A stretch of 64,000 nucleotides of DNA from HGM04593 sp045646965 (GCA_045646965.1 JAZRLR010000018.1:1-64000), one strand, 5' to 3'; counted from the stretch's first letter, positions 27,051-35,700 are shown. A program made the numbers and translations. Notes: generated from the sequence alone by a model not told the origin.

Positions 27051-28775
27051 TTAACGAACAGCCTTTGTGTGTATGCTCTCTATTTGCAGCTGCACCTCGC
27101 CGTGCTTGTATGCGTTCTCCTCGAGCGTGTAGCAGATGTCGAACGATTGCTTCGACTTGATATATTTCGCCTGACGGCTCTGCCCAAAGGCAATGCCGTT
27201 GATAATTGTGTTCGTTTTATTATCGACAAGCTCAAGTTTTATGTGCTCCTGCTTGCGACCTACCACCTTGCTTGTGCCGTAGTCGCACACGTTACGAGTG
27301 CTGAAGATGGGCTTTGTATTGTCTGGGCCGTGAGGAGCAAACTTCTTGAGGTCGTTGAAGAACTTGCGTGTGATATGCTGAAAGTCGAGCTCGGCATCTA
27401 TCTCAATTATGGGATCGGTCTGCTCGGGGAGTATGTTATCGGTCACAAACTCCTCGAAACGCGCTGCAAAGGCGTCTATATTGCTCACCTTGAGCGAGAA
27501 ACCTGCTGCATAGGTGTGTCCGCCGAAGTTCTCGAGCAGGTCGCGGCAATTCTCTATCGCCTTGTACACATCGAAGCCTGTCACCGAACGCGCCGAACCC
27601 GTTGCCACATCTCCCGTGCAGGTTATCACAACCGCGGGACGGTGGTACACCTCGGTGAGACGCGACGCCACAATGCCTATGACACCGCGGTGCCAGTCCT
27701 CGTTGAAGATGACTATCGCGCGACGCTCGGCAAAGCTCTCGAGATTCTCCACAATTTTATTAGCCTCCTCGGTCATACTCTTGTCGAGTTCTTTGCGTGT
27801 CTCGTTGAACTCGTTTATCTGCTCGCTCATCATAAGCGCAGTGCGCAGATTGTTCTCAATGAGAAGATCCACGGCAACCTTGCCCTGCTGTATGCGGCCC
27901 GAGGCATTTATGCGAGGGCCTATCTTGAAAATTATGTCATTTATTCCAATCTCTTTCTCGCGAAGGCCACACACCTGAATAATTGCTTTGAGGCCTGTGC
28001 TGGGCGAGTGATTGAGTTGTTTTATGCCGTGGTAGGCAAGAATGCGGTTCTCCCCCATTATGGGCACGAGGTCCGATGCGATGCTCACCGCCACAAGGTC
28101 GAGCAGAGAGTAGAGTTGCTCGGCAGGTATGCCGTTGTCCATCGCAAACGCCTGCATAAACTTAAAGCCCACGCCGCAACCCGACAGGTGCGAGTAGGGG
28201 TAGGTGGAATCGGCACGCTTGGGGTTGAGCACGGCCACGGCACAGGGCAGTTCCTCGTCGGGAACATGGTGGTCGCACACAATAAAATCTATGCCCAACG
28301 ACTTTGCATAGGCTATCTCCTCGAGTGCCTTTATACCGCAATCGAGCACAATTATCAGCTTTACGCCGGTGGAATAGGCGTAATCGACACCTCTTTTCGA
28401 GATGCCGTAACCATCTTCGTTGCGGTCGGGAATATAGTAGTCTATATTCGACGAGAACTGCTGCAGAAACTTATAAACGAGCGCAACGGCTGTAGTACCG
28501 TCCACATCGTAGTCGCCATAGACAAGGATGCGCTCCTTGCGTCCGAGGGCTCTATTAAGGCGTTGCACGGCGATGTCCATATCCTTCATAAGGAAGGGAT
28601 CGTGCAGCCCCGACAGGCGCGGGCGAAAGAAATTCTTTGCCTCGGCAGCGGTTTTTATACCGCGTTTCATAAGCAGGTTGCAAAGTATGGGGCTTATGTC
28701 CAACTCCGCCGACAGCAACCTGGCGGCCGCTGTCTCTTCATTTGTCGGAGGTTGATATTTCCATTTCTGTCCCAT
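27051..28775 (-). CDS. recJ: Single-stranded-DNA-specific exonuclease RecJ
   Basis: A 574-residue DHH-family 5'-3' exonuclease of the normal RecJ size. It has the metal motifs VYGDYDVDGTTAVAL and FIVCDHHVPDEE, the DHHA1 motif GGHTYAAGFSL, and an OB-fold-like C-terminus. It makes single-stranded tails for recombination together with RecQ, which it precedes by 6 bases. The first in-frame ATG at 28775 gives MGQKWKYQPPTNEE, a typical RecJ start. No clear promoter element is seen upstream; the intergenic region to the XRE gene holds a terminator of that operon. Confidence 0.96.
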   Translation of the reverse strand: MGQKWKYQPPTNEETAAARLLSAELDISPILCNLLMKRGIKTAAEAKNFFRPRLSGLHDPFLMKDMDIAVQRLNRALGRKERILVYGDYDVDGTTAVALVYKFLQQFSSNIDYYIPDRNEDGYGISKRGVDYAYSTGVKLIIVLDCGIKALEEIAYAKSLGIDFIVCDHHVPDEELPCAVAVLNPKRADSTYPYSHLSGCGVGFKFMQAFAMDNGIPAEQLYSLLDLVAVSIASDLVPIMGENRILAYHGIKQLNHSPSTGLKAIIQVCGLREKEIGINDIIFKIGPRINASGRIQQGKVAVDLLIENNLRTALMMSEQINEFNETRKELDKSMTEEANKIVENLESFAERRAIVIFNEDWHRGVIGIVASRLTEVYHRPAVVITCTGDVATGSARSVTGFDVYKAIENCRDLLENFGGHTYAAGFSLKVSNIDAFAARFEEFVTDNILPEQTDPIIEIDAELDFQHITRKFFNDLKKFAPHGPDNTKPIFSTRNVCDYGTSKVVGRKQEHIKLELVDNKTNTIINGIAFGQSRQAKYIKSKQSFDICYTLEENAYKHGEVQLQIESIHTKAVR

Positions 28776-28933
28776 TATATCTTATTTTTTATTTTTCTTT
28801 TCAAGGGAAAGAACAGCCGCAAAAGCACCACACGCGCCACAAATCACGGCACAAATCCCGTGCCTCCACATCACAAACCAGTCTTGGCGCAAGCTAATTC
28901 TTTCAACTTGTAAAGATACAGAAAAAGAGCAAT

Positions 28934-28979
28934 AAAAAAGGTCGATTCCGCAAAAAAAATCGCAGAATCAACCTTTTTT
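28934..28979 (-). terminator. Terminator after the membrane-protein/XRE operon
   Basis: A long hairpin: AAAAAAGGT at 28934-28942 pairs with ACCTTTTTT at 28971-28979, and GATTC pairs with GAATC inside, with single mismatches. On the minus strand a T run follows. It lies 68 bases after the XRE stop and well before recJ. Confidence 0.78.
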
Positions 28980-29046
28980 ATAATTTTATTTGTCAGGCCT
29001 CGCCCTTTGCACATAGCCGCCCGAAAGCCGTTAAAAAAAGAAAAGG

Positions 29047-29250
29047 CTACCAATCACACTCTTCAAGCTCAAAGAGGTCATTTACCAAAACCCCGAGCAC
29101 CTGCGCAAGACGCAGCGCAAGCACCGTGGAAGGATTGAATTTCCCCTGCTCTATCGCCACAATCGTTTGCCTGCTCACACGCACACGGTCGGCCAGGTCG
29201 AGCTGTGTCATACGCAGTTTTGCTCTCTCGACACGCAAATTATTCTTCAT
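29047..29250 (-). CDS. Small XRE-family helix-turn-helix regulator
   Basis: A 67-residue DNA-binding protein that is nearly all HTH: MKNNLRVERAKLRMTQLDLADRVRVSRQTIVAIEQGKFNPSTVLAL. This is the compact YozG/Xre type often encoded with a small membrane protein. Its ATG lies inside the end of the membrane-protein gene (11-base overlap), so the two are translationally coupled. It most likely represses its own operon, but no operator could be proved. A good promoter lies upstream of the membrane gene and a terminator follows. Confidence 0.9.
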   Translation of the reverse strand: MKNNLRVERAKLRMTQLDLADRVRVSRQTIVAIEQGKFNPSTVLALRLAQVLGVLVNDLFELEECDW

Positions 29251-29674
29251 TGCTCAAATCACGATTTTTTATCCACACTGTAATTTTAAAAATCACCACA
29301 TACAACGGCAAAACGCCAAACAAACTTCTCACCGACCTCATAGAACCAAGCGCCATAGGCGACAGCTCGCGAGCAAGCAGCAAATCCATCGTAGGGTATA
29401 AAATAAGCATAACAGCATAAACAACTGCCATCACCCCCAAAGTCTTAAACCTAATTGAGTTGATGCGCTCATCCTCAAACTCCTCGTTCGAAAAGGCGAT
29501 AAGCAAAAAACCGATAGTACTCAATGCAGTTCCAAATGCCCAAGGCGTACTTGCAAAAAACATATCAGAATCTGTTTCAGAAAAAAGAGAATAGAGCAGC
29601 AATGCAATGCCACCACCCACTACACCCCAGCCTACGCTCTGCCAAGCACGGGGCAATAATTTAATTCTTTCCAT
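29240..29674 (-). CDS. Small four-helix membrane protein paired with an XRE regulator
   Basis: A 144-residue inner-membrane protein with four hydrophobic segments (about 13-30, 42-61, 78-95, 118-135). A charged cytoplasmic loop (NEEFEDERINSIRFKTLG) lies in the middle. The ERxxxIRxKAxxxA-like loop is reminiscent of DUF2178/DUF3169-type proteins encoded beside small Xre regulators. The molecular role is not known. It overlaps the XRE gene by 11 bases and is first in the operon. The partner arrangement suggests stress or bacteriocin-immunity sensing, as in SdpI/SdpR-like pairs, but that is inference. Confidence 0.78.
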   Translation of the reverse strand: MERIKLLPRAWQSVGWGVVGGGIALLLYSLFSETDSDMFFASTPWAFGTALSTIGFLLIAFSNEEFEDERINSIRFKTLGVMAVVYAVMLILYPTMDLLLARELSPMALGSMRSVRSLFGVLPLYVVIFKITVWIKNRDLSNEE

Positions 29675-29737
29675 AATAAATTGTTTAAAATACTACACTA
29701 TATGTCACTCACAGCGTGCACATTCTATGAGACACCG

Positions 29738-29769
29738 CAAATGTATAGCATTCTTTACATTTTGACAAA
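29738..29769 (-). promoter_or_regulatory. Promoter of the membrane-protein/XRE operon
   Basis: On the minus strand, TTTG (29769-29766), 20 bases, and TACATTTG (29745-29738) give a full match to the Bacteroidota promoter. Transcription would start near 29731, about 57 bases before the ATG. Confidence 0.68.
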
Positions 29770-29814
29770 TATACATTACATTATTTTATAACTTTAACCT
29801 CATTTAACAAAAAA

Positions 29815-29838
29815 GCGGCTCGGCAAAAGCCGAGCCGC
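29815..29838 (-). terminator. Terminator after the recA/peptidase operon
   Basis: A perfect 10-bp GC-rich stem (29815-29824 with 29829-29838) has a tetraloop and a T6 run on the minus strand (A run at 29809-29814). It lies 23 bases after the peptidase stop. Confidence 0.9.
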
Positions 29839-29861
29839 CTGTAGCTTAACAGCCGTATCAA

Positions 29862-31061
29862 TTACTTGATACCAAGCTTCTTGCGGATATCCTTGGGAAT
29901 CGCGTTCTTGTGTACTACAATGTTCATAGTCTTGTAGCGGGCAAATGCCTTTGAAGCATACCACACGCCGTTGTATTTACCGGCTGCGCCCCAAGAGTTC
30001 TTAACCATATAGTACTCAACACCATCTTTGTCCTTTGCGATACCGTAAATCTGCATACCGTGATCGTCGGTAGTCTCCCAGTTGTCGTAAGCAACCTGAC
30101 GCTCCTCCTGTGTGCACCATTTCTCGGTAGAAGGCTTGGGAGTGTTCTTCTTGTCAGCCTCGCTCAACTTGAGCCATTTAGCCATATCAGAACCATCGAG
30201 GCTTGCGCTCTTTGCAGCGTCGGGCATTGTAGCCTTACCGTCGCGTGTGAAACCTGTCTCACTCACGTCGCTACCCCAGGCAATTGTATAACCCTCGGCA
30301 ATTGCATAGTCGAACACCTCCATAAACTCATCGATGGGGAGATTGTATGACTGCGCCCAACGCCAGTTGTCCTGAATCTCAAGCACGAAAGGCTCGTAGA
30401 AAGGATGATGTGTGTAAGATGTCAAAGAGATGTAGTCGTCGGCGTTCAAGCCCAAAGACTTATAGAACGACTGAGGAGTGTACTCCTTGCCATTGTATGT
30501 AAACTTCTCGGGACGCTTGCCAAGGTAGATATTGTGAATCTCCTCGATGCACTTTTTCCACAAAGGTACATTGTCGGCACCTACCTGAAGGTCGCGGTGC
30601 TTACCCTTTGCAATGGCAGCTACAACAGCATCGGCTACAGCCGAAAGCTCGGTGTGGTTGCTCAATGTGTCGCCGTACATCACACCGGGACGCATTTCAG
30701 CCTCGGGAACGAGACCGAAGGTCTTCATTCCATACATAACATCGTAGAACGAACCGCCCTGTGAGAAAGAGGCGTCACCGTGTGTGCGCACTGCTTTGTC
30801 GGCGCGGTCGAGGTATGTATTGTGTACAATGTACATTTCAGATAAATCGAACTCGCCCTTACCCATACGGATAAGCTCTGACTCGATGAATGCCAAAGAT
30901 GAATAGCACCAGCAGGTACCTGCACGGTTCTGGTTCTTGATACTTGTGATGGGATTCTCCTTTACTACGGTGAAATCGGGTTCAGCCTTCTGCGCAGCCT
31001 CTTGTGCAAACACATTTACACCTGCGAAAGCGAGCGCAATCATTAAAAATGTTTTCTTCAT
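29862..31061 (-). CDS. Secreted papain-fold aminopeptidase (C1B, bleomycin-hydrolase-like)
   Basis: A 399-residue cysteine peptidase of the C1B type with a signal peptide (about 1-19: MKKTFLMIALAFAGVNVFA). The catalytic set is complete: Q44 and C50 in NQNRAGTCWCYSS, H334 in TTDDHGMQIYG and N355 in VKNSWGAAG. Bleomycin-hydrolase relatives are cytosolic aminopeptidases, but many Bacteroidales members are exported like this one and probably trim peptides in the periplasm. It starts 3 bases after the recA stop on the same strand and is followed by a strong terminator. It is therefore the last gene of the carboxynorspermidine dehydrogenase-recA operon, an odd place for a secreted peptidase. Confidence 0.92.
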   Translation of the reverse strand: MKKTFLMIALAFAGVNVFAQEAAQKAEPDFTVVKENPITSIKNQNRAGTCWCYSSLAFIESELIRMGKGEFDLSEMYIVHNTYLDRADKAVRTHGDASFSQGGSFYDVMYGMKTFGLVPEAEMRPGVMYGDTLSNHTELSAVADAVVAAIAKGKHRDLQVGADNVPLWKKCIEEIHNIYLGKRPEKFTYNGKEYTPQSFYKSLGLNADDYISLTSYTHHPFYEPFVLEIQDNWRWAQSYNLPIDEFMEVFDYAIAEGYTIAWGSDVSETGFTRDGKATMPDAAKSASLDGSDMAKWLKLSEADKKNTPKPSTEKWCTQEERQVAYDNWETTDDHGMQIYGIAKDKDGVEYYMVKNSWGAAGKYNGVWYASKAFARYKTMNIVVHKNAIPKDIRKKLGIK

Positions 31062-31064
31062 TTG

Positions 31065-32102
31065 TTATTCTTCTATATTATTAGTACTGTCTTTCATAGC
31101 CTCGGCTATTTTGTTCTCAAGCTCCTCGGCAAGTTCGGGATTGTCAGCAATGAGAGCCTTTGTGCGATCGCGTCCCTGCGCGAGTTTTGTGTCGCCATAG
31201 CTGAAGAACGAGCCGCTCTTCTTTATAACTCCGTACTCCACGCCCAGGTCTACAATCTCGCCCACGCGTGAGATACCCTCGCCAAACATAATATCGAACT
31301 CGGCCTTGCGGAAGGGAGGAGCCACTTTATTCTTCACAACCTTTACGCGCACCTGGTTACCGATTGCATCCTCGCCATCTTTTATCTGGCTCACGCGACG
31401 TATGTCGAGACGAACCGAAGAGTAGAATTTGAGGGCGTTACCGCCGGTAGTTGTCTCGGGGTTGCCAAACATTACACCTATCTTCTCGCGCAACTGGTTG
31501 ATAAAGATACAGGTTGTCTTGGTCTTGCTTATCGCCGATGTGAGCTTACGCAGAGCCTGTGACATAAGGCGTGCCTGCAAGCCCACCTTATTATCACCCA
31601 TTTCGCCCTCAATTTCCGCCTTGGGAGTGAGCGCCGCAACAGAATCGATTACAATTATATCAATTGCCGACGAGCGGATGAGTTGCTCGGCAATCTCCAG
31701 CGCCTGCTCACCGCAGTCGGGCTGCGAAATGAGAAGGTTATCGGTATCTACACCCAACTTCTGCGCATAGAAACGGTCGAAGGCGTGCTCGGCATCAATG
31801 ATTGCGGCAATGCCACCCATCTTCTGCGCCTCGGCGATGGCGTGTATCGCCAGCGTGGTCTTACCCGACGACTCGGGACCGTAAATTTCAATTATACGAC
31901 CGCGGGGAAAACCGCCCACGCCCAAAGCGGCGTTCAAGCCAACGGAACCGGTGGGAATTACCTCGATGTCCTCGTAGCTGTCGTCACCGAGCTTCATAAT
32001 TGAGCCCTTGCCGAAGTTCTTTTCTATCTTGTCCATCGCAGCCTGAAGAGCACGAAGCTTTTCATTGCCTGCGATATTTTCTATTTCTTCTTTCTTTGCC
32101 AT
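31065..32102 (-). CDS. recA: Recombinase RecA
   Basis: A 345-residue RecA. The protein forms filaments on single-stranded DNA, drives strand exchange, and stimulates self-cleavage of UmuD-type proteins. Walker A GPESSGKT is at 75-82, and LIVIDSVAAL-like IIVIDSVAALTPKAEIEGEMGD follows. L2 is NQLREKIGVMFGNPETTTGGNALKF, and the C-terminus is acidic. The ATG at 32102 gives MAKKEEIENIAGNEK. It lies 15 bases after the dehydrogenase gene and 3 bases before the peptidase gene. No LexA-like box is visible before the operon. RecQ, RecJ, UmuDC and MutS2 in the same window may share its pathway. Confidence 0.98.
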   Translation of the reverse strand: MAKKEEIENIAGNEKLRALQAAMDKIEKNFGKGSIMKLGDDSYEDIEVIPTGSVGLNAALGVGGFPRGRIIEIYGPESSGKTTLAIHAIAEAQKMGGIAAIIDAEHAFDRFYAQKLGVDTDNLLISQPDCGEQALEIAEQLIRSSAIDIIVIDSVAALTPKAEIEGEMGDNKVGLQARLMSQALRKLTSAISKTKTTCIFINQLREKIGVMFGNPETTTGGNALKFYSSVRLDIRRVSQIKDGEDAIGNQVRVKVVKNKVAPPFRKAEFDIMFGEGISRVGEIVDLGVEYGVIKKSGSFFSYGDTKLAQGRDRTKALIADNPELAEELENKIAEAMKDSTNNIEE

Positions 32103-32117
32103 TAGTGCATTCTTTCT

Positions 32118-33311
32118 TTAAAGCTCCAAATCTTTGTCAAACTCCTCGTGCCAAGGCAATCCCTGCTTGTTGAGCTGCTCCATAAAGGGATCGGGATCGA
32201 ACTGCTCCACGTTCCACACACCGGGTTTACGCCACAAGCCCTTCATAAACATCATAGCACCAATCATAGCAGGAACACCTGTTGTGTAGCTCACACCCTG
32301 CATACCTGTCTCTTTGTAAGCCTCCTGGTGGCTGCAGTTGTTATATACATAATAGGTGCGCTCCTTGCCGTCCTTGATACCACGGATGCGGCAACCGATA
32401 GATGTCTCACCCTCGTAGTTCTCACCGAGATCCTGGGGATTGGGAAGAACCGCCTTGAGGAACTGCAAGGGAACGATTTTCATTCCGTTGTAATCGATTT
32501 CGTCGATGCGGGCCATACCGATGTTCTGAATTACACGCAGGTGTGTGAGATACTCCTGACCGAATGTCATCCAGAAGCGTGCACGTTTGATTGTGGGGTA
32601 ATTCTTTGTAAGAGACTCAAGCTCCTCGTGGAAGAGAAGATAAGACTCGCGGGGACCGATATTGGGATAAGTGATGGGCTGGTGAATCTCGAGAGCACCT
32701 GTCTCCACCCACTTGCCGTCCTGATAGTAACGTCCGTTCTGTGTAATCTCGCGGATGTTAATCTCGGGGTTGAAGTTTGTGGCAAAAGCCTTGTGGTGGT
32801 CACCTGCGTTGCAATCTACGATGTCGAGGTAGTGAATCTCGTCGAAATAGTGCTTTGCAGCATAAGCTGTGTAGACACCGCTCACACCCGGGTCGAAACC
32901 GCAACCAAGGATAGCTGTGAGGCCGGCCTCTTTGAAACGCTCGTGATAAGCCCACTGCCAGCTGTACTCAAAGTGAGCCTCATCCTTGGGCTCGTAGTTA
33001 GCTGTGTCGAGGTAGTTCACGCCACACTGCAAGCAAGCCTCCATAATTGTGAGGTCCTGATAAGGAAGTGCTACGTTAATTACAATCTCGGGCTTGAAGC
33101 TGTTGAAAAGTGCAACCAACTCCTCTACGCTGTCGGCATCTACTGCCGCAGTCTTTATATCGGGGTTACCGATAGCCTTTACAATCGCATCACATTTTGA
33201 ACGAGTGCGGCTCGCAATCATAATATCGGTAAAGATATCACTATTCTGCGCCACCTTGAAAGCGGCAACGGTACCTACTCCACCGGCACCGATAATCAAT
33301 ACTTTTCCCAT
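32118..33311 (-). CDS. Saccharopine-dehydrogenase-family protein, probable carboxynorspermidine dehydrogenase
   Basis: A 397-residue NAD(P)-dependent enzyme starting MGKVLIIGAGGVGTVAAFKVA (Rossmann GxGGVG). The saccharopine dehydrogenase C-terminal domain follows, with DPGVSGVYTAYAAKHYFDE and YNNCSHQEAYKETGMQGVSYTTG. The sequence resembles the carboxynorspermidine/carboxyspermidine dehydrogenases of Vibrio and Bacteroides. These condense aspartate semialdehyde with a diamine in the aspartate-dependent spermidine route. No partner decarboxylase (NspC) is in the window. It heads a three-gene unit with recA and the C1B peptidase. The alternative is a true saccharopine dehydrogenase, less likely in Bacteroidales. 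Confidence 0.88.
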   Translation of the reverse strand: MGKVLIIGAGGVGTVAAFKVAQNSDIFTDIMIASRTRSKCDAIVKAIGNPDIKTAAVDADSVEELVALFNSFKPEIVINVALPYQDLTIMEACLQCGVNYLDTANYEPKDEAHFEYSWQWAYHERFKEAGLTAILGCGFDPGVSGVYTAYAAKHYFDEIHYLDIVDCNAGDHHKAFATNFNPEINIREITQNGRYYQDGKWVETGALEIHQPITYPNIGPRESYLLFHEELESLTKNYPTIKRARFWMTFGQEYLTHLRVIQNIGMARIDEIDYNGMKIVPLQFLKAVLPNPQDLGENYEGETSIGCRIRGIKDGKERTYYVYNNCSHQEAYKETGMQGVSYTTGVPAMIGAMMFMKGLWRKPGVWNVEQFDPDPFMEQLNKQGLPWHEEFDKDLEL

Positions 33312-33462
33312 TTTAATCTTCGCTTTAAAAAGGTTTATAAATAAGTTTCATTCAATCAAATACAAAAGCCCTGCTCGACACAAAAATCGACACTTGAGGG
33401 CAACCTGCCGCGCCCCACGGCTGCCACAACGACAGAGAAAGGGCAAAAAGGCAAATTGTATG

Positions 33463-33494
33463 CAAATATACAATAAAAGAGTACCAATTGCAAA
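33463..33494 (-). promoter_or_regulatory. Promoter of the dehydrogenase-recA-peptidase operon
   Basis: On the minus strand, TTTG (33494-33491), 20 bases, and TATATTTG (33470-33463) match the Bacteroidota consensus in full. The leader before the dehydrogenase ATG would be about 145 bases. Confidence 0.62.
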
Positions 33495-33563
33495 TAATAG
33501 GGATAAAATATCACACAAATGAGACTGCACAAAAAACAAGACACAAAAGAGACCGCAACGGCA

Positions 33564-33601
33564 CATTTTGCGACAAAATGTCACACTTTTGTCACACTTT
33601 T
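33564..33601 (+). promoter_or_regulatory. Inverted repeat and 11-bp-phased direct repeats upstream of dnaK
   Basis: CATTTTG at 33564-33570 and CAAAATG at 33574-33580 form a perfect 7-bp inverted repeat with a 3-base spacer. TGTCACACTTTT occurs at 33579-33590 and again at 33590-33601, exactly 11 bp apart, so both copies face the same side of the helix. They lie about 50-85 bases before the sigma-54-like promoter, where an activator could bind. Confidence 0.45.
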
Positions 33602-33648
33602 TGCCAAAAGAGGGCGTGGCACGCACATTTTTTACCCCAAAAAACATT

Positions 33649-33664
33649 TGGCACACACTTTGCA
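33649..33664 (+). promoter_or_regulatory. Sigma-54-type (-24/-12) promoter for dnaK
   Basis: TGGCAC at 33649-33654 and TTGCA at 33660-33664 keep the exact GG-to-GC spacing of the RpoN consensus TGGCACG-N4-TTGCA, with one base off (A for G at the seventh position). Transcription would start near 33675, leaving a leader of about 59 bases. No good TAnnTTTG element is seen nearby. Confidence 0.55.
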
Positions 33665-33733
33665 CTATAGTCAGTGAGCGCGAACAAATGCGCATTAAAT
33701 CAAGTTGAATAATAAATAAAAAAGAATAAAATT

Positions 33734-35641
33734 ATGGGAAAGATTATTGGAATCGATTTGGGTACAACAAACTCTTGTGTATCAGTATTTGAGGGCAACG
33801 AGCCCGTAGTTATCACAAACAGCGAGGGCAAGCGCACAACTCCCTCTATCGTGGCATTTGTAGACGGTGGCGAGCGCAAAGTGGGAGATCCCGCAAAGCG
33901 TCAGGCTGTTACAAACCCCAAGCGCACCATCTTCTCTATCAAGCGTTTTATGGGAGAGAACTGGCAGCAGGTGAGCAAAGAGATTTCTCGCGTACCTTAT
34001 ACTGTAGTAGACGAGAATAATATGCCTCGCGTAGACATCGACGGTCGTCTCTACACTCCGCAGGAGATTTCGGCTATGATTCTCCAGAAGATGAAGAAGA
34101 CAGCCGAGGACTACCTGGGACAGGAGGTTACAGAGGCTGTTATCACAGTGCCCGCATACTTCTCCGACTCACAGCGTCAGGCAACCAAGGAGGCTGGACA
34201 GATTGCAGGTCTCGAGGTTAAGCGCATCGTAAACGAGCCCACAGCCGCAGCTCTTGCATACGGCGTAGACAAAGCAAACAAAGATATGAAAATCGCGGTA
34301 TTCGACCTCGGTGGCGGTACATTCGATATTTCAATCCTTGAGTTCGGCGGCGGCGTGTTCGAAGTACTTTCTACAAACGGTGACACACACCTCGGTGGTG
34401 ACGACTTCGACCAGGTTATCATCGACTGGCTTGCAGACGAGTTCAAGCAGGAGGAAGGTGCAGACCTCAAGGCCGATCCTATGGCATTGCAGCGTTTGAA
34501 AGAGGCTGCCGAGAAAGCAAAAATCGAGCTCTCTTCAACCACATCTACCGAGATTAACCTCCCCTACATAACTGCAACACAGAGCGGTCCCAAGCACTTG
34601 GTTAAGACCTTGACACGTGCAAAATTCGAGTCTTTGGCACACAACCTCATTCAGGCTTGCCTCGAGCCCTGCAAACGCGCTATGAGCGACGCAGGTTTGA
34701 GCAATGCCGACATCGACGAGGTAATCCTCGTAGGTGGTTCTACACGCATCCCCGCTGTGCAGCAGATTGTAGAGGAATTCTTTGGCAAAGTACCTTCAAA
34801 GGGCGTAAACCCCGACGAGGTAGTAGCTGTGGGTGCAGCCATCCAGGGTGCTATCCTTAACAAAGAGGGCGGCGTGGGCGACATCGTGCTCCTCGACGTT
34901 ACCCCCCTTTCAATGGGTATCGAGACTCTCGGCGGCGTAATGACAAAGCTCATCGACGCAAACACCACAATCCCCTGCAAGAAGAGCGAGACCTTCTCTA
35001 CCGCAGCCGACAACCAGACCGAAGTTACTATCCACGTTCTCCAGGGCGAGCGTCCTATGGCAAACCAGAACAAATCTATCGGACAGTTCAACCTCACAGG
35101 CATTGCCCCCGCACGCCGCGGTATACCCCAGATTGAGGTAACATTTGACATCGACGCAAACGGTATCCTCAAAGTATCTGCAAAAGACAAGGCTACAGGC
35201 AAAGAGCAGGCAATCCGCATCGAGGCATCTTCGGGCTTGAGCAAAGAGGAAATCGAGCGTATGAAACAGGAGGCAGAGGCAAATGCAGATGCCGACAAGA
35301 AAGAGCGCGAGAAGATTGACAAGCTCAACCAGGCCGACTCTATGGTATTCCAGACCAAGAACCAGCTCAACGAGCTCGGCGACAAGATTCCCGCCGACAA
35401 GAAAGCACCCATCGAGGCTGCAGTGCAGAAGCTCGAGGAGGCACACAAAGCACAAGACCTCGCAGGCATCGACGCAGCCACAGCAGAACTCAACAACGCT
35501 TGGCAGGCAGCAAGTGCCGAGATGTACGCACAGAGCGGTGCACAGGGAGCACAGGGTGCTCAAGGTGGCCAGCAGCAGAGCAGCAGCAACCAGAACAGCA
35601 ACGACGACGTTCAGGACGCAGAGTTCGAGGAAGTGAAGTAA
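33734..35641 (+). CDS. dnaK: Chaperone DnaK (Hsp70)
   Basis: A 635-residue Hsp70 with all expected motifs. These are phosphate-1 IGIDLGTTNSCVSVFEG, VPAYFSDSQRQATKEAGQIAGLEV, adenosine-motif LVGGSTRIPAVQQ, the linker VLLDVTPLSMG, a substrate-binding beta domain, a helical lid, a Gln/Gly-rich tail and the C-terminal acidic EEVK-type end. It is an ATP-driven cytoplasmic chaperone that works with DnaJ and GrpE, neither of which is in the window. It is monocistronic, with a terminator 23 bases after the stop, and sits alone behind a sigma-54-like promoter. No CIRCE (HrcA) element is seen. Confidence 0.98.
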   Translation: MGKIIGIDLGTTNSCVSVFEGNEPVVITNSEGKRTTPSIVAFVDGGERKVGDPAKRQAVTNPKRTIFSIKRFMGENWQQVSKEISRVPYTVVDENNMPRVDIDGRLYTPQEISAMILQKMKKTAEDYLGQEVTEAVITVPAYFSDSQRQATKEAGQIAGLEVKRIVNEPTAAALAYGVDKANKDMKIAVFDLGGGTFDISILEFGGGVFEVLSTNGDTHLGGDDFDQVIIDWLADEFKQEEGADLKADPMALQRLKEAAEKAKIELSSTTSTEINLPYITATQSGPKHLVKTLTRAKFESLAHNLIQACLEPCKRAMSDAGLSNADIDEVILVGGSTRIPAVQQIVEEFFGKVPSKGVNPDEVVAVGAAIQGAILNKEGGVGDIVLLDVTPLSMGIETLGGVMTKLIDANTTIPCKKSETFSTAADNQTEVTIHVLQGERPMANQNKSIGQFNLTGIAPARRGIPQIEVTFDIDANGILKVSAKDKATGKEQAIRIEASSGLSKEEIERMKQEAEANADADKKEREKIDKLNQADSMVFQTKNQLNELGDKIPADKKAPIEAAVQKLEEAHKAQDLAGIDAATAELNNAWQAASAEMYAQSGAQGAQGAQGGQQQSSSNQNSNDDVQDAEFEEVK

Positions 35642-35663
35642 TCCACACAGACAATCCTATAAC

Positions 35664-35700
35664 AAATTGGCGTGTAGCTCAAAGAGTTACACGCCAATTT
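35664..35700 (+). terminator. Terminator after dnaK
   Basis: A 13-bp perfect stem (35664-35676 with 35688-35700) can extend inward by four pairs, one of them G-U. It is followed by TATTTTG. Confidence 0.88.

Larger units (their letters stand above)
33312..33733. other. Gene-free divergent region between the dehydrogenase operon and dnaK
   Basis: Four hundred and twenty-two bases without a convincing gene. It holds a minus-strand promoter (33463-33494), an inverted repeat with two phased TGTCACACTTTT repeats (33564-33601), and a sigma-54-like promoter (33649-33664). The remaining sequence is A-rich. Confidence 0.8.

Noticed and set aside
25887..28913. A 1008-codon open frame on the plus strand opposite recQ-recJ
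   Set aside because: It is antisense to two clear genes with complete motifs; its translation is low in recognisable domains and is a product of codon bias.
32148..33200. A 350-codon plus-strand frame opposite the dehydrogenase gene
   Set aside because: Shadow of a gene with a clear Rossmann motif and family signature.
33616..33632. A second TGGCACG about 33 bases before the sigma-54-like site
   Set aside because: It lacks the TTGCA half at the right spacing; kept only as a partial match.
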